DNA of 64,000 nucleotides from Massilia sp. YIM B02443. Its GTDB lineage: Bacteria > Pseudomonadota > Gammaproteobacteria > Burkholderiales > Burkholderiaceae_D. Numbering within the stretch: position 1 is the stretch's first letter; the number at the start of each line of letters is the position of its first letter. The translations under genes and the position numbers were made by a program. Positions 51,597 to 61,475 of this stretch are shown one piece after another. The DNA lies in assembly GCF_030411955.1 (NCBI RefSeq), contig NZ_JASNRA010000002.1, positions 124,001 to 188,000 on the forward strand, in the 5' to 3' direction. The notes below the pieces were generated by a model. It was not told the origin of the DNA and did no database searches. It saw only the letters and a program-made list of their open reading frames with translations.

Positions 51597-54356
51597 TTAG
51601 AACTTGTAGTTGCCGGTCACGTAGATCTGGCGGCCCAGCGGATCGGCGTAGCGCGGGTCGAAGCCAACTTGATGGCCCGACGACGAACGCAGCGACAGTG
51701 GCGGCTTGCGGTCGAAGATGTTCTTCATGCCGGCGCGCAGCGTGAAGTTCTCGGTGAACGCGTAGCGGCCCTGCCAGTCGAAGGTCGTGAACGACGGCAC
51801 TTCCAGGCGGAAGTTGCGCACGTTGGCGCCGGTGTTGAAGTTGAACACGGTCGCCGCCGCATCGGTGTAGCCGTTGCGGTAGTTGGCGATCAGGGTGTTC
51901 GACAGCTTGCCGGTATCCAGCGAGGTCGACAGGCGAATCACGTGGCGGAACACCACCTCGTTGTTCAGGCCGAAGAAGTTCAGGCTGGTGGTCCACTGGT
52001 CGGTGGTGCCCGGCACGGTGTAGTCCGACTTCAGCATGTAGGTGCCGTTCAGGGTCGTGGTCCAGGTGCCGATGGCGAGGCGCTGGCGGCTGGTCACGTC
52101 CCAGTCGATACCGCGGTAGTGCGATTGGCCGATGTTGAGCGGCGCGCGCAGGAAGGCCCAGTAGGTGTTGCCGGTCGCCGGTTCGGTGTAGGTGCTGAAC
52201 AGCTCAGGCACCGACGCCGGGTTGGCCCAGGCCTGCTGCTCGCTGACCGAACCCACACGGTCCTTCATCTTGATGTCCCACAGGTCGAGGCCGGCCGACA
52301 GGCGCGCCGACGGTTCCCAGCGCGCACCGATGGTGTACTGCTTCGAGGTTTCCGGACGCAGGTCGGCGTTACCCGACGACAGCACGTTGTACTGGGTGGT
52401 GCCCGGACGGCACAGGGTCGCGTCGGCGATCGGGCAGCCCCACGAGGCGGCGGTGAAGCCGGCGTTGACCACCGGCTGGGCGATGTCGAGCATCGACGGC
52501 GCCTTGAAGCCGGTGCCGTATGAACCACGGAACAACAGCTGCGGCACCGGCTGGTAGCGGGCCGAGACCTTGTAGGTGGTCTTCGACTGATCCTTGCCGA
52601 CCTTGCGACCGCTCAGCGCGTCGTCGATGGCGGCGATGTCGTCGTAGCGCAGGGCTGCCGTCAGTTCCAGTTCCTTGGTGATCGGGGCCAGCACTTCGGC
52701 GAACACGCCGATGTTCTCGCGCGTCATGTCATACGCGGCCGGCGCGTTGAAGTTGTAGATCACGCCGTTCACGGCATCGCTCGACGGCGTCTGCTCGTAG
52801 GCGTATTCGCGGTAGTCGCCGCCGACGGCCAGCTGGGCCGCGCCGCCGCCGAGGGCAAACAGTTCGCGCGAACCGCGCACGTCGAAGGCCTTCAGGGTGG
52901 TCGAGGCTTCACGGATCGAGCCGTGATAGACCGAGTTGTCGATGCGCTGCTGGGTCTCGGGGCTGAGCGTGGTGATCGGCGCGAACGGGTTGACGGTGCC
53001 GTCGGCCAGCAATGCGCGGAACTCGGTGTTGCGCATGTAGCCGCCGACGTAGCGTTCGTCGATCGAGTTCTGCGACCAGGTCAGCGCGGTGTTGACGTTC
53101 CAGCCGGCCACTTCGCCTTCGACGCCGATCACGGCGTGCTTCGATTCGGTGATGGTCTGGCTGTCGCGGGTGCCCCAGTCATACGCGCGGTAGTTGCCGG
53201 CGACGCTGCTGACCCGGTCGATCTGCGCCTGGGTCAGGTAGGGGCGCACGTACCGGTCGAACTGGGCCGAATTGGTGGCGACGGTAAACGGCGCGGTATT
53301 CGGCGCGATGCGCGCGGTCAGGTCGAAGCGCGAATAGGCGATGTCGGTGAATGCTTCCCAGTTGTCGCCGAGTTTCTTGGTGCCCTTGACGAAGAAGCTG
53401 TCACGCTTGTTCTCCGGCAGGATCTCGATGGTCGCGACCGAGTCGAAGGTGCAGTTCCGGGTGGTGGCGGTGTTGTTCGAGCTGACCACGTTCATGGTCG
53501 GGCAGTTGCCGTTGGCCAGCAGGTACGGCGAGAAGCCGACCGAGTCCATGCGCGGCACGCCGGCCGGATTGCGGAACGCCACCGTGACGTTGCCTGGCAC
53601 CGAGGCAGTGCTGGTGTTGTCGTAGACGTAGTTGGCGCCGTTGTACGAGAAGCGGCGGTAGCCGGTGTTGGCGAAGTCGCGGTCGATCGCCTTGATCTGG
53701 TCCTGCTCGTCGCGGCGGTAGCTGGCCAGCACGTTCCAGCCGTCGGTGTCGATATCGCCCCAGCCGTAGGTGGCCGCGATGTAGCGCGAGCCGCCGGCGC
53801 GGCCGGCGGTCGGCTGGCTGTAGTTGGCTTCGATGTCGCCGCCCTGCTGATTCTTCTTCAGGACGAAGTTGATCACGCCGGCGATCGCGTCCGAACCGTA
53901 CAGGGCCGAAGCGCCGTCGGTCAGGATCTCGACGCGCTCGACCGCGCTCATCGGGATTGCCTGCAGGTTGACTTCGTTGCCCGAACCTTGCGGCGCCAGG
54001 CGGCGGCCGTTGAGCAGCACCAGGGTATAGGATTCGCCGATGCCGTGGATCGAGGCCGAGACGCGGCCACCCGAGTTGGTGCCGGCGGCAACCGCGCCGA
54101 TAGTGAAGCCCTGCATCGCCGGCAGGGTCTGGACCAGTTCGGCCACGCTGGTGGCGCCGGTCTTGGCGATGGCTTCCTGCGACAGGGGCTGGATCGGCAG
54201 TGCGCCTTCCACATTGATCCGCTTGATGGCGGAACCGGTCACTTCGACACGCTGGATCGGCGCGTCTTGTGCGATAGCTTGAGTCACTGCAAGGCCGGTC
54301 ACCAGGCCGAAGGCGAGCCGCACTGCGCGGGCACCCATCTTCTCTTTCAACATCAT
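51597..54356 (-). CDS. TonB-dependent outer-membrane receptor 4 (tandem pair A)
   Basis: 919 residues. Signal peptide ending near QAIAQ, plug with VEVTGSAIKRINVEGALPIQ, YTLVLLNGRRLAPQGSG and TDGASALYGSDAIAGVINFV, and a barrel ending LGRQIYVTGNYKF with terminal Phe. It is a close paralogue of the next gene (receptor 5): the signal peptide, plug and C-terminal strands are nearly the same, while the barrel loops (for example around residues 215-290) differ. This suggests duplication followed by change of ligand specificity. Ligand unknown. Confidence 0.92.
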   Translation of the reverse strand: MMLKEKMGARAVRLAFGLVTGLAVTQAIAQDAPIQRVEVTGSAIKRINVEGALPIQPLSQEAIAKTGATSVAELVQTLPAMQGFTIGAVAAGTNSGGRVSASIHGIGESYTLVLLNGRRLAPQGSGNEVNLQAIPMSAVERVEILTDGASALYGSDAIAGVINFVLKKNQQGGDIEANYSQPTAGRAGGSRYIAATYGWGDIDTDGWNVLASYRRDEQDQIKAIDRDFANTGYRRFSYNGANYVYDNTSTASVPGNVTVAFRNPAGVPRMDSVGFSPYLLANGNCPTMNVVSSNNTATTRNCTFDSVATIEILPENKRDSFFVKGTKKLGDNWEAFTDIAYSRFDLTARIAPNTAPFTVATNSAQFDRYVRPYLTQAQIDRVSSVAGNYRAYDWGTRDSQTITESKHAVIGVEGEVAGWNVNTALTWSQNSIDERYVGGYMRNTEFRALLADGTVNPFAPITTLSPETQQRIDNSVYHGSIREASTTLKAFDVRGSRELFALGGGAAQLAVGGDYREYAYEQTPSSDAVNGVIYNFNAPAAYDMTRENIGVFAEVLAPITKELELTAALRYDDIAAIDDALSGRKVGKDQSKTTYKVSARYQPVPQLLFRGSYGTGFKAPSMLDIAQPVVNAGFTAASWGCPIADATLCRPGTTQYNVLSSGNADLRPETSKQYTIGARWEPSARLSAGLDLWDIKMKDRVGSVSEQQAWANPASVPELFSTYTEPATGNTYWAFLRAPLNIGQSHYRGIDWDVTSRQRLAIGTWTTTLNGTYMLKSDYTVPGTTDQWTTSLNFFGLNNEVVFRHVIRLSTSLDTGKLSNTLIANYRNGYTDAAATVFNFNTGANVRNFRLEVPSFTTFDWQGRYAFTENFTLRAGMKNIFDRKPPLSLRSSSGHQVGFDPRYADPLGRQIYVTGNYKF

Positions 54357-54890
54357 TGCACTCTTTCTCTAGTATCAAGGTAAGGCGCGACGCGCTGCCA
54401 AGGCCGGACCGCCCCCGTCGTCACGACGCCGTTTGATTATGGCAAGAGTAGTAATGATGGAATAGCGCAACTTTTACGCGCAGATCGCCTGCATGTTTTG
54501 GTAAAAAATTAACTTTGTTCGTTTATGCACCCAGAATTGGCGCATCCTCGCCCAATATTGCCCTAACCTGCGTACATGTCGCCAATCGCGGACGCGTAAA
54601 TATGTGAAAATTTAGCGCAAGAGTCTGTTGTGGAATCACAACTAAATCACGCTTTATTCGGCGGAAAGCCATTCGAAATGCATGAAATTCCACGCTCGGC
54701 ACATCCAAGAAAAAATAGAGTGTCGCTCTCAAGCGCCATGAATTCTCTCCCGTACGACCATTTCTGGGGGCACAAACGGGAAAAATGCAGGAAAAGAAGT
54801 ATATTTACACTTGTAAAGCCCACACCGGGGCTGTGTTACAAGCGCGCCCATGGGGAAGAAAAGACGGCGCAGGAGGGGTGTGAAAATGCG
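54357..54890. other. AT-rich upstream region of receptor 4
   Basis: Gene-free and notably AT-richer than the coding DNA around it. On the minus strand a block CTCTTGCCATAATCAA (54433-54448), with a -10-like CATAAT, lies about 80 bp before the receptor 4 start and is repeated almost exactly before receptor 5. No RNA gene is recognised. Confidence 0.5.
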
Positions 54891-54949
54891 CATGGCGCAG
54901 CGTCCTTGCGGACACTGCGCCATGCCGGGAAGGCCACAGCCTTCCCGCC
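54891..54949 (-). terminator. Two consecutive hairpins downstream of receptor 5
   Basis: Reading on the minus strand, GGCGGGAAGGC-TGT-GGCCTTCCCGG (54925-54949) is followed by a long stem CATGGCGCAG...CTGCGCCATG (54891-54924) and then CGCATTTTCAC. The second is the likelier terminator. Confidence 0.65.
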
Positions 54950-54999
54950 AACCCGCCGGCCGCAGCGTCCGGGACGGCGCGGCGGCGGGGCCGGTCAAC

Positions 55000-57753
55000 T
55001 TAGAACTTGTAGTTGCCGGTGATGTACAGCTGACGGCCCAGCGGGTCGGCGTAACGCGCATCGTAGCCGACCTGGTGGCCCGACGAGGCGCGCAGCGACA
55101 GCGGCGGCTTGCGGTTGAACGCGTTCTTCAGGCCGGCGCGCAGCGTGAAGTTCTCGGTGAACGCGTAGCGGCCCTGCCAGTCGACGGTCAGGTACGACGG
55201 CACGTCCAGGCGGATGTCTTCCAGGCCACCGGTATTGGTGTTGAGCACGGTCGCTTCCGCATCGACGTAGCCGTTGCGGTAGTTGACGATGACCGAGTTC
55301 GACAGCTTGCCGGTGTCCAGCGTGGTGGCCAGGCGGATGATGTGACGGAAGGTCACGGCATCGTTGTCGCCGAAGCGGTTCAGGCTGTTGGTCATCAGCG
55401 CGCTGTTGGACGGATCGCTGTAGTCGGCCTTCAGCATGTAGGTGCCGTTCAGGGTCGCGCTCAAGGTGCCGATGCCGAGGCGCTGGCGGCCGGTCAGGTC
55501 CCAGTCGATGCCGCGGTTATGCGCCTTGCCGATGTTCAGCGGCGACTCGATGAAGGCCCAGTAGGTCTTGCCGGTGCCCGGTTCGGTGTAGGTCGTGAAC
55601 AGCTCGCGGTAGGTATCGACGTTGTCCCAGGCCTGCTGCTCGCTGACATAGCTCACCGCGTCGCTGATCTTCACGTCCCACAGGTCGAGGCCGGCCGAGA
55701 ATTTCGGCGACGGCTCGAAACGCATGCCGATGGTGAACTGCTTCGAGGTTTCCGGACGCAGGTTCTCGTTACCGCGCGACCATACGTTGTACTGGGTGGT
55801 GCCTGGACGGCACAGGGTCGCGTCGGCGATCGGGCACAGGCGTGGCGAGGCGGTGAAGCCGGCGTTGACCTGCGGCGAAGCGATGTCCAGCATGTCCGGG
55901 GCCTTGAAGCCGGTGCCGTACGAACCGCGGAACAGCCACACCGGCGACGGCTGGAAGCGCGCCGAGACCTTATAGGTGGTCTTCGATGCGTCCTGGCCAA
56001 CCTTGCGGCCGAGCACGTCGTCGTCGATCGCCGAGATGCTGTCGTAGCGCAGCGCAGCCGACAGTTCCAGCTGCTTGGTGACCGGCATCAGCAATTCGGC
56101 GAAGGCGCCGACGTTGTCGCGCTTCATGTCGTAGGTGGCCGGGGCGTCGAAGTTGTAGATCACGCCATTCAGGGCGTCGCTCGACGGGGTCTGCTCGTAG
56201 TGGTACTCGCGGTAGTCCGCGCCGACTGCCAGCTGGGCCGCGCCGCCGGTCAGGGAGAACAGCTCGCGCGAGCCGCGCACGTCGGCCGCCTTCAGGGTGG
56301 TCGAAGCCTTGCGGATCGAGCCGTTGTAGACCGAGTCGCGGATCTGCTGCTGGACCGATGGCGAGCGCGCGCCGTCCGGTTCGAACGGGTTGATGGCGCC
56401 GCTGCCGATCAGGTTGCGGAATTCGGTGTCGCGCACGTAGCCGCCGACGTAGCGCTCGTCGATCGAGTTTTCCGACCAGGTCAGGGCGCTGTTCACGCTC
56501 CAGTCGCCCAGTTGGCCTTCGACGCCGGCCACCGCGTGCTTCGATTCGGTGATGGTCTGGCTGGCGCGGGTGCCCCAGTCATAGGCGCGGTAGCTGCCCG
56601 AGACTTCGTCGACGTTGGCCAGCTGGTCGGCGCTCAGGAACGGCGCCACGTACTGGTTGAAGTTGGCCGAGCCGAGCGGCACGCTGAACGGCACCGGGTT
56701 GGCGGCGATACGCGCGGTCAGGTCGAAGCGCGAATAGGCGATGTCGGTGAACGCTTCCCAGTTGTCGCCGAGCTTCTTGGTGCCCTTGACGAAGAAGCTG
56801 TCACGCTTGTTTTCCGGAACGATTTCCATCGCCTGGACGAAGTCGAAGGTGCAGTTGCGCGAGGTGGCGTCGTTGTAGATGCCCTTGTAGGTCATCGGCG
56901 CGCAGTTGCCGTTGCGCAGGCCATACGGCGAGAAGCTGATCGGCTCGCGGCCCGGCTGGTCCGGGTTCAGGAAGCTGACCGCGACGTTGGCCGGGTTGCC
57001 GTAGCTGCTGGTGGTGTCGTAGATGTAGCTGTTGCCGTTGCGGTTGAACGGAACCCAGGCCGACGAGGCGAACTTGCGCTCGGTGGCGCGGATCTGGTCC
57101 TGCTCGTCGCGGCGGTAGCTGGCCAACACGTTCCAGCCGTCGGTGTCCAGGTCGCCCCAGCCGTAGGTGGCCGCGATGTAGCGCGAGCCGCCGGCCTGGC
57201 CGGCGGTCGGCTGGCTGTAGTTGGCTTCGATGTCGCCGCCCTGCTGGTTCTTCTTGAGGACGAAGTTGATCACGCCGGCGATCGCGTCCGAACCGTACAG
57301 GGCCGAAGCGCCGTCGGTCAGGATCTCGACGCGCTCGACCGCGCTCATCGGGATCGCCTGCAGGTTGACCGCGCTGCCCGAACCTTGCGGCGCCAGGCGG
57401 CGGCCGTTGAGCAGCACCAGGGTATAGGCTTCGCCGATGTCGTGGATCGAGGCCGAGACGCGGCCGCCCGAGTCGGTGCCGGCGGCGGTGGCGGCGACGG
57501 TGAAGCCCTGCATCGCAGGCAGGGTCTGGATCAGTTCGGCAACGCTGGTGGCGCCGGTCTTGGCGATGGCTTCCTGCGACAGGGTCTGGATCGGCAGTGC
57601 GCCTTCCACGTTGATCCGCTTGATGGCGGAGCCGGTGACTTCGACGCGCTGGATCGGTGCATCCTGGGCGACGGCTTGCGCCGCGGCGACGCCGGCCACC
57701 AGGCCGAAGGCGATCCGCACTGCGCGGGCGCCCATCTTCTCTTTCAACATCAT
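55000..57753 (-). CDS. TonB-dependent outer-membrane receptor 5 (tandem pair A)
   Basis: 917 residues, paralogue of receptor 4, in the same orientation with 643 bp between the two. It shares the N-terminus MMLKEKMGARAVR, plug motifs (VEVTGSAIKRINVEGALPIQ, TDGASALYGSDAIAGVINFV) and end GRQLYITGNYKF. A 98-base stretch of the plug region (57257-57354) is identical to 53860-53957 in receptor 4. Extracellular-loop segments diverge. It may have arisen by tandem duplication; ligand unknown. Confidence 0.92.
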   Translation of the reverse strand: MMLKEKMGARAVRIAFGLVAGVAAAQAVAQDAPIQRVEVTGSAIKRINVEGALPIQTLSQEAIAKTGATSVAELIQTLPAMQGFTVAATAAGTDSGGRVSASIHDIGEAYTLVLLNGRRLAPQGSGSAVNLQAIPMSAVERVEILTDGASALYGSDAIAGVINFVLKKNQQGGDIEANYSQPTAGQAGGSRYIAATYGWGDLDTDGWNVLASYRRDEQDQIRATERKFASSAWVPFNRNGNSYIYDTTSSYGNPANVAVSFLNPDQPGREPISFSPYGLRNGNCAPMTYKGIYNDATSRNCTFDFVQAMEIVPENKRDSFFVKGTKKLGDNWEAFTDIAYSRFDLTARIAANPVPFSVPLGSANFNQYVAPFLSADQLANVDEVSGSYRAYDWGTRASQTITESKHAVAGVEGQLGDWSVNSALTWSENSIDERYVGGYVRDTEFRNLIGSGAINPFEPDGARSPSVQQQIRDSVYNGSIRKASTTLKAADVRGSRELFSLTGGAAQLAVGADYREYHYEQTPSSDALNGVIYNFDAPATYDMKRDNVGAFAELLMPVTKQLELSAALRYDSISAIDDDVLGRKVGQDASKTTYKVSARFQPSPVWLFRGSYGTGFKAPDMLDIASPQVNAGFTASPRLCPIADATLCRPGTTQYNVWSRGNENLRPETSKQFTIGMRFEPSPKFSAGLDLWDVKISDAVSYVSEQQAWDNVDTYRELFTTYTEPGTGKTYWAFIESPLNIGKAHNRGIDWDLTGRQRLGIGTLSATLNGTYMLKADYSDPSNSALMTNSLNRFGDNDAVTFRHIIRLATTLDTGKLSNSVIVNYRNGYVDAEATVLNTNTGGLEDIRLDVPSYLTVDWQGRYAFTENFTLRAGLKNAFNRKPPLSLRASSGHQVGYDARYADPLGRQLYITGNYKF

Positions 57754-58103
57754 TACGCTCTTTCTATAGTTTCAACGGTAAGACCGATGCAGATCGGAAG
57801 ACGATTTCGTCCCTTCGGCACGGCCCCGAAAATTGATTATGGCAAGAGCGTCAAAGATGCAATAGGGTAAGTTTGTAAGGAAACACGCGGACAGAAGCAT
57901 GCGACAGGCATGAAAATACGCGAATTCTCACTTAAAAATATGTCTTCTCCGGCGAACAACTGTTTATCTTGCAGCTACATGCAATTTATATTGATGTCAA
58001 TACAATGGTGGGAAAAAGCGAGAAAACGTTGCGGAGGTACAACTTAAGTGTGGTTTATTCGGTACAAGGTCACGCTACAGATCGTCTTTAAGCCGCCAGG
58101 CGC
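57754..58103. other. Upstream region of receptor 5 with conserved promoter block
   Basis: Gene-free, AT-rich. The minus-strand block CTCTTGCCATAATCAA (57833-57848) matches the one before receptor 4 at nearly the same distance from the start codon (80 versus 77 bp). A TATTGC sequence lies 17 bp upstream of the CATAAT. Beyond this I see nothing specific. Confidence 0.5.
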
Positions 58104-58135
58104 GAAAAAAAACGGCCCGGCGCCAGCCGGACCGC
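58104..58135 (-). terminator. Terminator of receptor 6
   Basis: On the minus strand CGGTCCGGC-TGGC-GCCGGGCCG is followed by eight T, 14 bp after the receptor 6 stop. Confidence 0.85.
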
Positions 58136-58148
58136 TTCCATGCAGCAC

Positions 58149-61028
58149 TCAGAATGTATAACGTGCCGACACCGTGAAGTAACGTCCATACGGGTTATGC
58201 AGGCCTTCGTTGTAGCCGGCCAGAGGCGCGCCCGACGAGGCGCCATAGCGCGGGTCGAACGGCGCCGCCTTGTCGAACAGGTTCTGGATGTTCAGCGTCA
58301 GGGCCAGGTTTTTGATGCCGGTATAGGTATAGCCGACACCGACGCGCCACCATTCCTTCACTTTGCAGTCCGGGAAGAACTCGAGGTAGCGCGGCACCGC
58401 AATGCTGGCGCTCGGCATGGCGGCATTGGTGGCCGGCTGGTAGTGGCAGAACGGCCGCTCGTACTCGGTCTCGCCGTCGTACAGGCGCAGCAGCGACACC
58501 GGGCCGGTGTAGTTCAGGTTGGCGCTGAAGCTGTGCGCGCCTTGCTGCAGCGAGGCCGAGAAGTTGGTCTTCCAGCGCGGCAGGCCGATCGAGATCACGC
58601 TCCAGTCGGCGTAGCCGGCGTCATAGCCGACCAGGTTGCGCTCGGGCAGGCCATGTTCCGCCGTCGCCGTGTACGAGTGCATGTAGGCGGTGGTCAGCTT
58701 GGCGCTGAAGTTGCCCCAGTCGCCCAGATTCTTGCGCCAGCCGACGTCGATGTCGACCCCGCGCACTTCGATCGAGCCCTTGTTCAGCCACGGTTCGCGG
58801 ATCATCAGGAGCGGACCGGTGCCGGGGATCGGATTGCCGGCAGCGTCCGTCACCCAGTTGAGCGGGTTGGTGTCGCGCACCACCAGGCCCGGATTGCTGT
58901 CTTCGTTGCGCAAGGCGTCGCTGGCCGAGCCCAGCGCCACTTCGTCCTCCTTGCGGATCTTGTAGAAGTCCAGGCCGATGTCGAGGTTGTTGAGCGGCGA
59001 CAGCAGGATACCGAAGGTATAGCTCTTCGCGGTCTCGGGTTTCAGGTCGGGATTGGCGCCGCCGGTGCCCGAGGCCGACTTGTTGCAGTCGGCTTCGACC
59101 GCGCCCGGCTTCGGAGTTTCCTCGTCGGGCTCGCAGCGTTTCGGATCGTACAGGCCGGACAGGAAGAACTGGGCGCCGCCCGGCGTCACCTGCGACAGCG
59201 CCGGCGCGCGGAAGCCTTCCGAATAGGTGCCGCGCAGGGCCAGCAGCGGGGTCACGGTCCACTTGGCGCCGACTTTCGGCACGAAGTTGGTCTTGATGCC
59301 CGGGTACTTGTCCCAGCGGCCGGCGAAATCCATCTCGAAGTTCTTCAGGAACGGCGTGCGCATCTCGATGAAGGCCGATTTGACGTCGCGCTCGCCGTCG
59401 ATGACGGTGTTCGCCAGGCCATATATCTGGCCGGTGGCGAGCAGCTCGTCGGGACGCATGATCAGCTTTTCGCGGCGCGCCTCGGCGCCCAGCGCCACCC
59501 CGATCGCGCCGCCGCCCAACTGGCCGAACTCGGTGCTGGCCTTGACGTCGAACTGCAGGATCGAGGATTTGTCCTTGCTCATGGTGCTGCGGAACAGGTC
59601 CGGATTGGCCGATACTTCCGCCAGCGTGGCGCCCGTGTTCAGGGTACGCAGCACCGGCAGGTAGAGGCGGCCATGGTAGCCGTCCTCGCGCCGCGCCTCG
59701 TTGTACAGCACCGCCGTTTCCCAGTCCCAGCCCAGGTTGGTGCCCTGCAGGCCGGCCATCAGGCGGCCGTTCTCGTTGATGGTCTCGCTGCCCGAGGGCG
59801 CGTTCTCGAAGCGGTAGGCGACCGAGGCGCGCGCGTTCGGGAATGGATTGTCCGGATGGCCGGCCGGCAGGATGGTCTGGTAGCTGGGGGCGATGCCGGT
59901 GGCGGTGAAGTTGGTCACCGGGGTGGTGCCGATCGTGATCGGCGCCAGGGTGTACTGGCGCTCGCTGCGCGCATACGCCGCTTCGGCGAAGGCGCGCACG
60001 TTATCGCCCAGCTTGAGCACGCCGCGGCTGATCAGGCTGGCGTCCTTGCCGGCGCCGGTGCCCTCAAGATATTGGTTGGTGTCGAAATTGCAGAAGGTGC
60101 GGCCGATGAACACGCTCTGGGCCGACAGGCCCATGGCGGTCGAGCCGACCAGCTGGCGCGACGGGTCGCAATTGGCGTTGTACACCAGGCGCTGGGCGGC
60201 GTTGGCCTGGGTGGCATTGAACACACCCGACCCCGGCGCCGTTTCGCGGTACACCGCCGGGACGCCCGAGACCGTGCTGCCGTAGGGCGTGGCATAGCGG
60301 TTGCTGAGCAGCCGGTACTGTTCGAACTCGATGTCCTTGACGTCTTCGCGCAGCACGCGGTCGCGCTCGGAGATGTCGCCGGTGATGAACACATTGTAGC
60401 CGTCGTTCTCGACGTCGCCGGCGCCGAGGAAGAAGTTGGCGCCCTTGCGGCGGAACTGGCCGTCGTCGTTGGCGCTGGCGCGCGCCGAGATTTCGCGGCC
60501 CTGGTAGTTGGACTTGGTGATGAAGTTGATCACGCCGCCGATCGCATCCGAGCCGTACACGGCCGAAGCGCCGTCGCGCAAAATCTCGACCCGGTCGATC
60601 GCGGCCAGCGGGATCGCGTTCAGGTCGTACAGGGTCGAGTTGCCGGCGTTCGGGTCGGCGTAGGCGGCCGGGGTCATGCGGCGGCCGTTGAGCAGGATCA
60701 GGGTCGAGCTCGAAGACAGGCCGCGCAGCGAGGCGGTCGAGACGCCGCGCGAGAAGCCGCCGTCGTTGGTGTCGAGATTGACGTCGGTGCCCATCGACGG
60801 CACCAGCCGCATCAGTTCGGTGACGGTGGCGGCGCCGGTCTCGCGGATCTCCTTCTCGCTGATCACCTGGATCGGCTGGGTGCCCTCTTTCTCGGTGCGC
60901 TTCAGGTTGGAACCGGTGACGTGGACGGTCTGGGCGCCGGCGCCGGCATCTTGCGCCAGCGCGGCAGGGAGCGGCGCGATGGCCAGCGATACGGCAATCA
61001 CGCCCGTTTTCAACAGTGGCTTGTGCAT
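58149..61028 (-). CDS. TonB-dependent outer-membrane receptor 6 (tandem pair B)
   Basis: 959 residues. Signal peptide MHKPLLKTGVIAVSLAIAPL with cleavage near AALAQ; plug with VHVTGSNLKRTEKEGTQPIQ, LRGLSSSSTLILLNGRRMTP and RDGASAVYGSDAIGGVINFI; barrel ending YGRYFTVSARYTF. Six cysteines in the mature barrel (in ANCDPSR, RTFCNFD, KRCEPDE, ADCNKS, PFCHYQ and PDCKVKEWW) are all kept in receptor 7 and probably form three loop disulfides. AGAGGA precedes the start. Ligand unknown. Confidence 0.92.
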   Translation of the reverse strand: MHKPLLKTGVIAVSLAIAPLPAALAQDAGAGAQTVHVTGSNLKRTEKEGTQPIQVISEKEIRETGAATVTELMRLVPSMGTDVNLDTNDGGFSRGVSTASLRGLSSSSTLILLNGRRMTPAAYADPNAGNSTLYDLNAIPLAAIDRVEILRDGASAVYGSDAIGGVINFITKSNYQGREISARASANDDGQFRRKGANFFLGAGDVENDGYNVFITGDISERDRVLREDVKDIEFEQYRLLSNRYATPYGSTVSGVPAVYRETAPGSGVFNATQANAAQRLVYNANCDPSRQLVGSTAMGLSAQSVFIGRTFCNFDTNQYLEGTGAGKDASLISRGVLKLGDNVRAFAEAAYARSERQYTLAPITIGTTPVTNFTATGIAPSYQTILPAGHPDNPFPNARASVAYRFENAPSGSETINENGRLMAGLQGTNLGWDWETAVLYNEARREDGYHGRLYLPVLRTLNTGATLAEVSANPDLFRSTMSKDKSSILQFDVKASTEFGQLGGGAIGVALGAEARREKLIMRPDELLATGQIYGLANTVIDGERDVKSAFIEMRTPFLKNFEMDFAGRWDKYPGIKTNFVPKVGAKWTVTPLLALRGTYSEGFRAPALSQVTPGGAQFFLSGLYDPKRCEPDEETPKPGAVEADCNKSASGTGGANPDLKPETAKSYTFGILLSPLNNLDIGLDFYKIRKEDEVALGSASDALRNEDSNPGLVVRDTNPLNWVTDAAGNPIPGTGPLLMIREPWLNKGSIEVRGVDIDVGWRKNLGDWGNFSAKLTTAYMHSYTATAEHGLPERNLVGYDAGYADWSVISIGLPRWKTNFSASLQQGAHSFSANLNYTGPVSLLRLYDGETEYERPFCHYQPATNAAMPSASIAVPRYLEFFPDCKVKEWWRVGVGYTYTGIKNLALTLNIQNLFDKAAPFDPRYGASSGAPLAGYNEGLHNPYGRYFTVSARYTF

Positions 61029-61418
61029 GGTTTTCCTCTTGGCTTCGTTTTAGTTTTGAGACTGCTTCATGTACGCACGAAGTACATACATCAACTTAGT
61101 CTCGCAAACTTATGCCTACGAAGAAACAATTTTCTTAACAAAACCACATGGCGACTACAATTCTGTTGTAAATAGATAACATCACATGTTGTTTGCTGTT
61201 TTCCTCATAAACCCAATTATTATTTGCATTAAATGGATATTCTCCACGCATAAGACGAAAATCGCGCTTGCATATACATCGAGGAGAGGTGCCAAGTTAG
61301 TGCGTTCTTGCGCAACGGATACATACGATTGTGAACTTTCGCGCCGATTCCGACCTGGTCCGGTGCAGCAGCATTCAGCTTGCATGCGCCCTGCCCCGAA
61401 CCTGTGCAACCATGAAAA
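61029..61418. other. AT-rich upstream region of receptor 6
   Basis: Gene-free. It contains an inverted repeat ATGTAC and GTACAT with a 7-base spacer (61070-61088 region), 40 or so bases before the receptor 6 start, which could be a hairpin in the 5' leader or an operator. No confident promoter or RNA gene is visible. Confidence 0.4.
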
Positions 61419-61446
61419 AAGCCGCCCGGCTTGCACCGGGCGGCTT
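61419..61446 (-). terminator. Terminator of receptor 7
   Basis: On the minus strand AAGCCGCCCGG-TGCAAG-CCGGGCGGCTT is followed by TTTT, about 30 bp after the receptor 7 stop. Confidence 0.85.
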
Positions 61447-61475
61447 CTGGTCACGTCGACCGGATCGTTCGCGCG

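Noticed and set aside
54850..57870. Open frame of about 1000 codons opposite receptor 5, and a similar one opposite receptor 6
   Set aside because: Both are antisense to clear TonB receptors and mirror their repeats; no domain is recognisable.
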